A stretch of DNA of 64,000 nt, from positions 1,488,001 through 1,552,000 of the forward strand of contig CP073016.1 of NCBI GenBank assembly GCA_025370075.1. The letters run 5' to 3'. The position numbers were made by a program, and so were the translations under genes. Below are positions 44,403 to 52,360 of this stretch, piece after piece; position 1 is the stretch's first letter, and every line of letters begins with the position of its first letter. Source of the DNA: Chryseotalea sp. WA131a. GTDB lineage: Bacteria; Bacteroidota; Bacteroidia; Cytophagales; Cyclobacteriaceae. The notes below the pieces were generated by a model. That model was not told the origin of the DNA. It searched no databases and saw only the letters and a list, made by a program, of their open reading frames with translations.

Positions 44403-44670
44403 CGTCAGGTCCCTTCCCACGATACCTTTAACTGGTTCTTTACAGCCCTTAACGCTGAGAAGTTCGAACACTATTTTCTTCAATGGACGCAATCGTTGGC
44501 TCATGTCACAAAAGGTGAAGTGCTCAATATTGATGGGAAGGCAACGCGCAATTCCAAAAGAAAGGGAAGGAGGGTATGGCTCACGTGGTGAGTGCGTGAG
44601 CCAATGCCAATGAACTGGTGTGGATGCTTAGCAATGAAAAGATTCAAAGATCCATCCCATCAATTGAGTC
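44403..44670 (+). pseudogene. ISAs1-family transposase relic
   Basis: From 44403 one frame reads PSHDTFNWFFTALNAEKFEH, then FLQWTQSLAHVTKGEVLNID with GKATRNSK, matching the DDE core of ISAs1 transposases, where IDGK carries the first catalytic aspartate. A frameshift near 44570 leads to EGMAHVVSA, a stop where tryptophan is expected, then ANANELVW, the next conserved block. The rest is missing. The similarity starts right at the end of a 25-base sequence also found at 41475-41499. Confidence 0.8.
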
Positions 44671-45045
44671 TTTTACAGCTAGAGTGAGGTAGATGTTACT
44701 AGGGATTTGAAGCCCCCATCCCACTATACAAGTAAAGTTAAATTTATACAAAAAAATGGTGGATAGCGCAGCAGCAAAATTAGTGAGATATGTTAAATAA
44801 ACCCATTTGCTGATTTGAGACAATCGCTTCTTACGAATGATTTTGACTTCCATTATTAGGCGATAGAAAAAGATGGGGGTTACAGCCAGGGGCAAGAATT
44901 GTAAAAAGAAGTAATCGCTCAATAAGTTACTATAAGGCAACGAAATTAGAACAAAACATAACCCAATAGATAATGACGAAATCTGTTTAGATAATGTACT
45001 TTTACAAATCGACCAAAAATAACAGGAAAAGAAAAGTGGCCACAT
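44644..45045 (-). CDS. hypothetical membrane protein
   Basis: A 133-residue frame from ATG 45045 with about four hydrophobic helices (WPLFFSCYFWSI, ISSLSIGLCFVLISLPY, FFLQFLPLAVTPIFFYRLIM, YLTYLTNFAAALSTIFLY). No family recognised. Its end overlaps the ISAs1 relic, and its start lies 71 bases after the end of the helicase gene on the same strand. It may be genuine or a chance hydrophobic frame. Confidence 0.4.
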   Translation of the reverse strand: MWPLFFSCYFWSICKSTLSKQISSLSIGLCFVLISLPYSNLLSDYFFLQFLPLAVTPIFFYRLIMEVKIIRKKRLSQISKWVYLTYLTNFAAALSTIFLYKFNFTCIVGWGLQIPSNIYLTLAVKDSIDGMDL

Positions 45046-45115
45046 TCTTAATAAAGCTTTTGCACTTTCTATCGGGGATAGCACTTCTCTGCGTGCCAAA
45101 AAAATATTCCGATTT

Positions 45116-47560
45116 CTACTCCTTATACTCCACTGCCATCCGTTTCACCCTGTCTTCCAATTTTTCAGACGTTAGTTTTTCGCGGCTCATGCGGTCAACG
45201 ATAATCGGAAAGGCAAAAGGCGTTGGTTTTTCTGGTTCGGTGATTATTATTTTTTGTTGACTGATCCGTTGCAATACCTGCAGCATACGTGCTTCTTCCA
45301 ACTGAAAATCCATGACCTCTTCAAACGCCTGAAGCAGCAAGAGATTGTCGGGTTCGTATTCGTGAAATACATTAAAGAATAATTGTGCCGATGATTGCAA
45401 GTGCTTCTCTTTTATTTTCTTGCCCGGCATTCCTTTAAACACCAATCCAGAGATGGCGGCTATGTCCCTAAATTTTCTACGTGCCATTTCCGTATTGTTG
45501 ATGCTGGCCAAAATATCAGTCGATAAATTTTCACTACCCAACACGTTGGTCTCAATCGCTTCGTAAATAGGAATCTCCTGATCGCACAATAACTCAAATC
45601 CATAATCATTCATGGCAATGGAAAAAGTCAATGGCCTGATCTGGGCGATTCGATACGCAACCAGCGCTCCTAATCCTTCGTGAACATTTCGCCCTTCGAA
45701 GGGATACATCACCACATGGTAGCCTTCATCGCTTTGAAAATATTCAATTAAAAACTCGTGTAGAAAAGGCAAGTGAGACCGTTCCTTTTGCAAATCCATC
45801 AATGGTCGAAGAAATTTCATCTCGGCATCCTTTTCTTGTGCACGAGCCGCTTCATCAATTTTTACTCGGATCATTTCACTTAATTGCGAAGACAGCGGCA
45901 TGCGCCCGCCCTGCCACGATGGCACTTTGCCTGACTTCCGTTTTGACTTTCGTACGTGCGCTTCCATTTCTTTGATGCGCACCAACTCTAGGCTTTGCCC
46001 AGCAAACCAAAACACATCGCCCACATTCAAACGCGAAATAAAATATTCTTCAATCGTGCCTAGGTATTTGCCCGACACAAATTTGATGTGAATCAACGTA
46101 TCGCCAACAATAGTGCCGATGGACAGCCGGTGCTTGTGTGCCACCGCCCGACTGGTCACTTTATAGATGCCATCTTCCACTACCACCTTTCTATATTCAT
46201 TGTAGGCCGTAAGCGACTGACCGCCCGTTGCCACAAAGCTCAATGCCCAGTTCCATTCTTCCTCCGTAATGGAAGAAAAACTGGCCGTGGTTTTTATCTC
46301 CCTCAAAATCTCATCTGGTTTAAACCCATCGGACACTGCAAGTGTAATAAGATACTGCACCAGCACATCAAACGAGCGGAGATACGGGATGCGGTCTTCC
46401 ACAATTTTTCGGTTCATGGCTTCGCGCAAAGCAGCCGCCTCGGTCAACTCCAATGAATTGGTAGGCAAAAAATAAATTCGGCTAACCGCACCTGGTTGGT
46501 GGCCACTTCGCCCAGCCCGTTGCATAAATCGTGCAACACCTTTTGGGCTCCCAACTTGAATGATGGTTTCCACGGGTCGAAAGTCAACACCCAAATCCAA
46601 ACTAGATGTACAAACTACTGCTTTTAATTTTCCATCGTGCAGTTGCTCTTCCACCCAATTGCGCAATTCCATGCTGATGGATCCGTGGTGCATGGCCAAA
46701 ACGCCTGACAGCTCGGGAGCAAAATCCAATAATTTTTGATACCAGATTTCAGCGAAGGAACGTGTGTTGGTAAACAGCAAGGTACTTTTGCTTTCTCGGA
46801 TGATGGGCAAAACTTTCTCGAGCAAATGAATGCCCAAATGACCGGCCCACGGCATCCGCTCCACTTCGTTTGGCAGAATAGAAAGTATCTCTACTTTTTT
46901 TTCAATATTGGCGCGAATGGTTTTTACTTTTTTGCTGGATTCATAATCACCCAATAACACTTGAAGCGATTGCTCCATGTTGCCAATCGTGGCCGATATG
47001 CCCCAAACTTTTAAAGTCGGGCAAATTGCTTTTAACCGAGATAGTGCCAACTCCATCAGCACACCTCGTTTGGCACCGATCAGCTCGTGCCACTCGTCTA
47101 CAATAATAGATTTTAGATTCTTGAAATAGGTAGGATAGCCTTTTTGTGAGAGCAACAAATGAAGGCTCTCGGGTGTGGTAATCAAAAATTGGGGTGGGGT
47201 TGTCTTTTGTTTTTCTCGTTCGCGCGAGGTGGTATCGCCTGTGCGCACACCTACCTTCCAATCTAGGCCCATGCCGTCAATAGCCCGTTTGGCCGATAGT
47301 TCAATTTCCTTTCCCAAGGCCCGAATGGGTGTAATCCAAATGGCTTGAATACCGTGATGGGTATTTTCATTAAAACTATTTTCAGCTTCTTGTAAAATAG
47401 GGACGAGCAACGAATAGGTCTTTCCGCTACCTGTTGGGGCGTTGACGATTCCATTAAAACCTAGTAAATAAGCATGCCAAGCTTCTTTTTGAAAATCAAA
47501 AACTTGCCAGCCAAGTTCAAAAAACCACTCCTCGCCAGACATTACTTTAAAGCTTTTCAT
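45116..47560 (-). CDS. ligase-associated Lhr-like DEXH-box helicase
   Basis: An 814-residue superfamily 2 helicase. It has the P-loop VNAPTGSGKTYSLLVPIL, a DEWH box in IIVDEWHELIGAKRG, motif III WGISATIGN, LLFTNTRSFAEIWYQKL, SLDLGVDFRPVETIIQ, and motif VI RFMQRAGRSGHQPG. The long C-terminal region is the Lhr-type DUF1998-free domain. Length and order match the 'ligase-associated DNA damage response DEXH box helicase' family, usually encoded next to an ATP-dependent DNA ligase and a metallo-exonuclease. Neither partner lies in the window. It is divergent from the carH-like gene. Confidence 0.88.
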   Translation of the reverse strand: MKSFKVMSGEEWFFELGWQVFDFQKEAWHAYLLGFNGIVNAPTGSGKTYSLLVPILQEAENSFNENTHHGIQAIWITPIRALGKEIELSAKRAIDGMGLDWKVGVRTGDTTSREREKQKTTPPQFLITTPESLHLLLSQKGYPTYFKNLKSIIVDEWHELIGAKRGVLMELALSRLKAICPTLKVWGISATIGNMEQSLQVLLGDYESSKKVKTIRANIEKKVEILSILPNEVERMPWAGHLGIHLLEKVLPIIRESKSTLLFTNTRSFAEIWYQKLLDFAPELSGVLAMHHGSISMELRNWVEEQLHDGKLKAVVCTSSLDLGVDFRPVETIIQVGSPKGVARFMQRAGRSGHQPGAVSRIYFLPTNSLELTEAAALREAMNRKIVEDRIPYLRSFDVLVQYLITLAVSDGFKPDEILREIKTTASFSSITEEEWNWALSFVATGGQSLTAYNEYRKVVVEDGIYKVTSRAVAHKHRLSIGTIVGDTLIHIKFVSGKYLGTIEEYFISRLNVGDVFWFAGQSLELVRIKEMEAHVRKSKRKSGKVPSWQGGRMPLSSQLSEMIRVKIDEAARAQEKDAEMKFLRPLMDLQKERSHLPFLHEFLIEYFQSDEGYHVVMYPFEGRNVHEGLGALVAYRIAQIRPLTFSIAMNDYGFELLCDQEIPIYEAIETNVLGSENLSTDILASINNTEMARRKFRDIAAISGLVFKGMPGKKIKEKHLQSSAQLFFNVFHEYEPDNLLLLQAFEEVMDFQLEEARMLQVLQRISQQKIIITEPEKPTPFAFPIIVDRMSREKLTSEKLEDRVKRMAVEYKE

Positions 47561-47586
47561 TTTATTTGTGGAAGCACTGCTAACAA

Positions 47587-47598
47587 TTGTTAAACATT
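47587..47598. promoter_or_regulatory. operator-like motif upstream of the carH-like gene
   Basis: TTGTTAAACATT, one of four copies of the pattern NNTTNAACATT in this locus (others at 48536, 48577 and 48598). It overlaps the perfect palindrome AACAATTGTT (47582-47591) and lies in the 71-base gap between the divergent helicase and regulator starts. It suggests autoregulation by the MerR protein (inference). Confidence 0.5.
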
Positions 47599-47631
47599 CT
47601 TGTTAGACTTGTATTAAAAATCGAACAAAAG

Positions 47632-48528
47632 ATGGGAAAATATTCAATAAAAGAGCTAGAAAAACTTTCGGGCATCAAAGCTCACACCATTCGCATTTGG
47701 GAAAAGCGTCATCGGCTGATCGAGCCATCTCGTACACAAACCAATATTCGCTTTTATTCAGATGATGATTTGAAGAAAATCATCAACGTTTCCGTGCTTA
47801 ATTCAAATGGAATCAAGATTTCCAAGATAATCAAATTAACGCCCGACCAAATCCATCAACAAGTGGTGGAGATGAGCAATCAAAAAAACAGCATTGATAT
47901 CTACATTGAACAGTTGATTGTGGCGATGATTGACATGGAGGAGGAGCAATTTGAAGAAATCCTCAGTTCATTGATTTCTAAGTTCGGGTTTGAAAAAACA
48001 TATATCGAAATTATCTACCCATTTTTGGAAAAGATTGGCGTGTTGTGGCTAAGCGATAATATTACCCCTGCACAAGAACATTTTATTTCTCATTTGATTC
48101 GGCAGAAATTAATTGTGGCAATTGATGCATTGCCGCTTGCTCCAAAAACAGCCAAGCGCGCGGTTCTTTATTTACCCGAAAGCGAGTTGCATGAAATTGG
48201 CCTTTTGTTTTATCACTATGTAGCGAAATTTATGGGCCTAAGAACCTACTACTTAGGCCAAACCGTACCCTACAAATCATTGCTTTCTGTTTACCAAGAT
48301 CACAAACCCGACATGGTGATTACCTGCCTCACATCAGGTCCCAAACCAGCGGATATGCCAAAGTATTTGGATAGATTAGTTGAAGATCTTCCGAATTCTC
48401 GAATTCTAGCTTCTGGTTATGCTCTGCGAAAAGCAAATATCACCCAACATTCCTCTGTTAAAATATTTTCTAACGTAATGGAATTCAGGTTGTTAGTTGG
48501 TAACGAGATTGTAATGTTTAATAATTAG
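47632..48528 (+). CDS. MerR regulator with cobalamin-binding photoreceptor motifs (CarH/LitR-like)
   Basis: 298 residues from ATG 47632. Residues 1-70 are a MerR winged helix (YSIKELEKLSGIKAHTIRIW). The middle four-helix region and C-terminal Rossmann domain carry the CarH/LitR signature: W139 with E149-H150 after nine residues (LWLSDNITPAQEH), and the B12 motif E185-L-H187-E-I-G190. In CarH these hold adenosylcobalamin; dark tetramers bind DNA, and light breaks the Co-C bond and releases it. The next genes make carotenoids, the classic target. Repeated TTNAACATT motifs lie upstream of this gene and of the sigma gene. Light sensing is inferred from motifs and context. Confidence 0.88.
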   Translation: MGKYSIKELEKLSGIKAHTIRIWEKRHRLIEPSRTQTNIRFYSDDDLKKIINVSVLNSNGIKISKIIKLTPDQIHQQVVEMSNQKNSIDIYIEQLIVAMIDMEEEQFEEILSSLISKFGFEKTYIEIIYPFLEKIGVLWLSDNITPAQEHFISHLIRQKLIVAIDALPLAPKTAKRAVLYLPESELHEIGLLFYHYVAKFMGLRTYYLGQTVPYKSLLSVYQDHKPDMVITCLTSGPKPADMPKYLDRLVEDLPNSRILASGYALRKANITQHSSVKIFSNVMEFRLLVGNEIVMFNN

Positions 48529-48535
48529 TAAAAAT

Positions 48536-48609
48536 AATTAAACATTCTGTTGGTTGTTTCATTACATCAGTTAAATTTGTTCAACATTTAATTAAAACAG
48601 TTGAACATT
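48536..48609 (+). promoter_or_regulatory. operator-like repeat cluster over the crt sigma-factor promoter
   Basis: Three copies of the motif found upstream of the regulator: AATTAAACATTC (48536-48547), TTGTTCAACATT (48577-48588) and CAGTTGAACATT (48598-48609). They start 41 and 21 bases apart, about four and two helical turns. The first lies upstream of the -33 element, the second overlaps the -7 element, and the third touches the ATG at 48610. This layout suits a repressor that blocks polymerase. Confidence 0.6.
48550..48579 (+). promoter_or_regulatory. Bacteroidota-type promoter of the crt operon
   Basis: TTG at 48550-48552, 19 bases of spacer, then TAAATTTG at 48572-48579. This is an exact match to the primary-sigma consensus TTG-N19-TANNTTTG. 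Transcription would start near 48586, inside the operator-like repeats and about 25 bases before the sigma-factor ATG. Confidence 0.65.
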
Positions 48610-49113
48610 ATGACGGTAAGAGAATTTGAAAAACAACTCACCACCCTTCGTCCAATGTTGAGGGGTTTTACGCACCGATTCACGCGCGATCGCGAGGAGT
48701 CTCTAGACCTTGTTCAGGATACTATTTTAAAGGCGCTTACCTATCGAAGCAAATACCGAGAAGACACTAATTTAAAAGGATGGTTGTTTACCATCATGCG
48801 CAATACCTATATCAACAACTACCGAAAATTTAAGCGCGAGAAAACATCTACCGATAGTACAAAAGAATTGTATCACTTAAATGTGGAAGATACGCATACC
48901 TTTAATCAGCCAGAAGGTAGTATTGAATTTAAGGAAGTATGGCGCAATGTGAATGCTTTGAAGGATGACTTATTGATACCTTTTAAAATGCACACAACGG
49001 GTTATAAGTATCATGAAATTGCTGAACACTTGCAACTACCGATTGGCACAGTGAAAAACAGAATTTTTCACGCACGAAAAGAAATTCAAAAAAACTTAGC
49101 AGGATATCAATAA
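48610..49113 (+). CDS. ECF-type sigma factor of the carotenoid locus
   Basis: A 167-residue sigma factor with region 2 (FTRDREESLDLVQDTILKAL, GWLFTIMRNTYINNYRKF) and region 4 (IPFKMHTTGYKYHEIAEHLQ, GTVKNRIFHARKEIQ). No anti-sigma gene adjoins it, so control is probably at transcription, by the CarH-like protein. ATG 48610 is preferred over the TTG at 48601, because the latter lies within an operator-like motif. A related arrangement is known in Myxococcus (CarQ) and other bacteria where light induces an ECF factor for crt genes. crtI follows after 128 bases. A weak hairpin (GGCTC / GAGCC then T-run, 49141-49172) lies between. Confidence 0.9.
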   Translation: MTVREFEKQLTTLRPMLRGFTHRFTRDREESLDLVQDTILKALTYRSKYREDTNLKGWLFTIMRNTYINNYRKFKREKTSTDSTKELYHLNVEDTHTFNQPEGSIEFKEVWRNVNALKDDLLIPFKMHTTGYKYHEIAEHLQLPIGTVKNRIFHARKEIQKNLAGYQ

Positions 49114-49140
49114 ACCTGCATTTTAGGTTTGGTTTCATAT

Positions 49141-49172
49141 GGCTCTTGCGAAAAATTGCTGGAGCCTTTTTT
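49141..49172 (+). terminator. possible terminator or attenuator between sigma gene and crtI
   Basis: GGCTC (49141-49145) and GAGCC (49162-49166) bracket a 16-base loop and are followed by six T. The stem is short and the loop long, so it may act weakly or not at all. If active it would separate sigma-gene and crt transcripts. Confidence 0.3.
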
Positions 49173-49241
49173 ATGTAAGCCTTCTGTGGCTTTCGTAGTT
49201 TTACAGGTAATAGCCATCAAAAACTAAAAGGCTGCAGTTAC

Positions 49242-50714
49242 ATGAAAAAAATTGCTGTTATCGGTGCGGGGTTTGCAGGTTTATCGTCTGCCAGTTACTT
49301 GGCGATGGAGGGCTATGACGTTACCGTCTTCGAAAAAAATTCTTCAGTAGGAGGCCGGGCACGTAAGTTTGAAGCAAAGGGATTTGTGTATGATATGGGC
49401 CCCAGCTGGTATTGGATGCCCGATGTTTTTGAAAAATATTTTAACCTCTTTGGGAAAAAAGTAAGCGATTACTATTCGTTGAAAAGACTGGATCCCTCCT
49501 ACCGAATTTTTTATTCCAAGAATGATGTGCTGGATATCCCAGCCGGTGAAGAAGCACTTTGCCAACTATTTGAAAACATAGAGAAAGGGAGCGCAGCCTA
49601 TTTGCGTAAATTTTTGGAAGAAGGTGCGTACAAATACCGAGTGGGCATCAACAAACTAGTCTATAAACCGGGTCTTTCTCTTTCAGAGCTGTTGGATGCT
49701 GACTTGATGAAAGGGATTTTTAAACTTCACGTATTCGAGTCGGTATCGGCCTACGTAAAAAAATATTTCAAAGACCCTCGGCTTATTCAGTTGCTCGAGT
49801 TCCCCGTTTTATTCTTGGGTGCACCAGCCGACAAAACACCCGCGCTTTACACTTTAATGAATTATGCCGACATGAGCTTAGGCACGTGGTACCCTGAAGG
49901 TGGCATGAATAAGATTGTGGAAGGAATGGAAAAATTAGCCATTGAATTGGGCGTAAAATTTGAGTTGAACAGTTCGGTAGAGAAGATTAACGTGAAAAAC
50001 AATGTGGCATCGAGTGTCGTGATCAATGGCACGCAGACACCTCTTGATTATATCGTGGCGGGGGCCGACTATCATCATGTGGAACAACACCTTCTTCCTA
50101 AAGAAAATCGTAGATACGATGAAGGGTATTGGCAAAACCGGGTAATGGCACCCTCTAGCCTAATTTACTATTTGGGCATCAACAAAAAAGTAAAAAACCT
50201 GCTCCACCATAATCTAGTTTTTGATAGCGACTTTGGCTTGCATGCGAAAGAAATTTATGAAAGTCCGCAATGGCCAACGAATCCTTTGTTTTATGTGAGT
50301 GTTCCTTCCAAGACCGATCCGACAGTTGCACCCGATGGGCAAGAGAATATTTTCTTATTGATGCCGGTTGCCCCGGGATTGGATGATCAAGAAGAAATCC
50401 GCGAAAGATATTTTGACTTGATGATCCGCAAGCTAGAATACCTCACGGGCGATTCGATTAAGGAACATATTGTTTACAAAAAAAGCTATGCACACGCCAA
50501 TTTTATTGCCGATTACAATTCATTTAAAGGCAATGCCTATGGTTTGGCGAATACCATTCAACAAACAGCCAATTTAAAACCATCTATCTTAAACAAAAAG
50601 GTTAAAAACCTGTTTTATACAGGTCAACTTACTGTTCCTGGGCCAGGTGTACCTCCTTCGCTCATTTCAGGACAGGTGGTAGCAAAGGAACTGATAAAAA
50701 GAGATAGGGGATAG
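49242..50714 (+). CDS. crtI: phytoene desaturase
   Basis: A 490-residue FAD enzyme turning colourless phytoene into lycopene or neurosporene. The N-terminal dinucleotide motif is IGAGFAGLSSASYLAMEG. Next comes FEKNSSVGGRARKFEAKGF, then DMGPSWYWMPDVFEKYF. The C-terminal motif NLFYTGQLTVPGPGVPPSLI closes the FAD site and is diagnostic for CrtI. Length matches the family. It is followed after 56 bases by crtB, so the two are almost certainly one transcript. Confidence 0.95.
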   Translation: MKKIAVIGAGFAGLSSASYLAMEGYDVTVFEKNSSVGGRARKFEAKGFVYDMGPSWYWMPDVFEKYFNLFGKKVSDYYSLKRLDPSYRIFYSKNDVLDIPAGEEALCQLFENIEKGSAAYLRKFLEEGAYKYRVGINKLVYKPGLSLSELLDADLMKGIFKLHVFESVSAYVKKYFKDPRLIQLLEFPVLFLGAPADKTPALYTLMNYADMSLGTWYPEGGMNKIVEGMEKLAIELGVKFELNSSVEKINVKNNVASSVVINGTQTPLDYIVAGADYHHVEQHLLPKENRRYDEGYWQNRVMAPSSLIYYLGINKKVKNLLHHNLVFDSDFGLHAKEIYESPQWPTNPLFYVSVPSKTDPTVAPDGQENIFLLMPVAPGLDDQEEIRERYFDLMIRKLEYLTGDSIKEHIVYKKSYAHANFIADYNSFKGNAYGLANTIQQTANLKPSILNKKVKNLFYTGQLTVPGPGVPPSLISGQVVAKELIKRDRG

Positions 50715-50770
50715 AAAATTAATATTCGAGAAAAGAAATTTTCAATAAATTTCAATTTTCAAAAAGTTTC

Positions 50771-51610
50771 ATGAGCAAAGAACTCTTCGATAAAGTAAGC
50801 ATTCGTTGTAGCCGCCTCACCACGCGCAGTTACAGTACTTCCTTTTCGTTGGGCATTCGGTGCTTAGAGAAAGAAATGCGCGACCCCATTTATTCCATTT
50901 ATGGGTTCGTTCGTTTTGCCGATGAAATTGTCGACACTTTTCATGCTTATGACAAAGCGACTTTACTGAAGCGTTTCAAAGAAGATACATACCTCGCCAT
51001 CCAAGAAAAAATAAGTTTAAACCCCATTCTTAATAGTTTTCAAAAAACTGTCAATCAATTTGGCATTGAAAAAGAATTGTACGACCAGTTTTTGAAAAGT
51101 ATGGAGATGGATTTAGATAAAAGGCACTACGATAGCGCGGCTATCAAAGAATACATTTTGGGTTCTGCCGAAGTAGTGGGGCTGATGACCTTGCGCGTAT
51201 TCTGCAAAGGAGATGGCGAAATGTACGAACGCCTGAAGCCTTCGGCCATGAGATTGGGCGCTGCCTTTCAAAAAATAAATTTCTTGCGCGACTTAAATGC
51301 GGATTTCAATCAAATGGGTAGAACTTATTTCCCTAATGTTGATTTAACCAACTTTGACGATACCACCAAGCAACGGATTGAAGACGACATAGCCAAGGAT
51401 TTTCACGATGGCTATCTTGGTATTAAGCAACTTCCTCGTTCTGCACGGTTCGGTGTATACGTAGCTTACCTTTACTACATTGCACTGTTCGAAAAGATTA
51501 AAAATACACCAAGCAGTACCGTGCTAACGCAGCGCATTCGGGTACGTAACCGAAGAAAACTTTCCATTCTTGCTTACTCGTACGTAAAGCATCAACTCAA
51601 TCTTATTTGA
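50771..51610 (+). CDS. crtB: phytoene synthase
   Basis: A 279-residue prenyl-transferase that joins two geranylgeranyl diphosphates head to head. Both aspartate-rich motifs are present: GFVRFADEIVD in the first third, and FLRDLNADFNQMGRTYFPN near residue 175. The substrate region SYSTSFSLGIRCLEKE is at the N-terminus. Length is typical of bacterial CrtB. Its TGA overlaps by one base the ATG of idi, so translation of the two is coupled. Confidence 0.95.
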   Translation: MSKELFDKVSIRCSRLTTRSYSTSFSLGIRCLEKEMRDPIYSIYGFVRFADEIVDTFHAYDKATLLKRFKEDTYLAIQEKISLNPILNSFQKTVNQFGIEKELYDQFLKSMEMDLDKRHYDSAAIKEYILGSAEVVGLMTLRVFCKGDGEMYERLKPSAMRLGAAFQKINFLRDLNADFNQMGRTYFPNVDLTNFDDTTKQRIEDDIAKDFHDGYLGIKQLPRSARFGVYVAYLYYIALFEKIKNTPSSTVLTQRIRVRNRRKLSILAYSYVKHQLNLI

Positions 51611-52119
51611 TGACCGAAGTTATTTTAGTTGATGCAAATGACAATGCCATTGGCACCATGGAAAAAATGGAAGCTCATGAAAAAGGACTATTGCACCGTG
51701 CTTTTTCGGTTTTAATTTTTAACTCTAATGGAGAATTGTTGATACAAAAAAGAGCTTCTACCAAATACCATAGCGGGGGCTTGTGGACAAACACGTGTTG
51801 TAGCCATCCCACACCGCAAGAAAGTATTGAACAAGCCGCCAAAAGGAGATTGAAAGAAGAAATGGGCATCGAGGCCGAACCCACTTTCACCTATAAATTT
51901 ATTTACAAGACAGAGCTCGATAAAAACCTTATCGAGTATGAAGTAGATCACGTGCTGACCGCTCAATTTGATGGAGAACCCAAAGTAAATGAAAACGAGG
52001 TGGAAGATTGGAAGTATGTCAGCCTAAAAGAATTACAGCGTGATGCGCAAGATAATCCTCATTTGTACACCGAATGGTTTAAGTTGATTTTGAAACACAA
52101 GGAGATAGCCATTCTTTAA
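51610..52119 (+). CDS. idi: isopentenyl-diphosphate delta-isomerase, type I
   Basis: A 169-residue Nudix-fold isomerase interconverting isopentenyl and dimethylallyl diphosphate, the feedstock for carotenoids. It has EKGLLHRAFSVLIFN, the WTNTCCSHPTPQES block with the catalytic cysteine, the Nudix-like RRLKEEMGIEAEP, and NENEVEDWKYVS with the second catalytic acid. ATG 51610 shares its A with the crtB stop. It completes a crtI-crtB-idi unit that supplies both substrate and product steps. Confidence 0.95.
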   Translation: MTEVILVDANDNAIGTMEKMEAHEKGLLHRAFSVLIFNSNGELLIQKRASTKYHSGGLWTNTCCSHPTPQESIEQAAKRRLKEEMGIEAEPTFTYKFIYKTELDKNLIEYEVDHVLTAQFDGEPKVNENEVEDWKYVSLKELQRDAQDNPHLYTEWFKLILKHKEIAIL

Positions 52120-52360
52120 TAGCCTACAAAAAACTTGGTGGCACCCCTATTCTCTGTATTGCAATAAATTAGATTTTCTGAATCACCTTGGAGGGTACTC
52201 TGCAAGAATTACAAGAATTTGACTTGACAAGCCGGATTGTAAAAAGTAAAACAATAGAACGTTGTGGAAGCACTATTCCCTTTACAGAAAAAGTGATTTC
52301 GCCATCTGCAATGTTTAATTCAGAAAAACTAATAACGATTAAAGAGAATTAAAGCAATGA

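Noticed and set aside
52188..52352. 55-codon open frame between idi and the desaturase
   Set aside because: Starts at TTG, no family, no signal; could be a fragment but cannot be supported.
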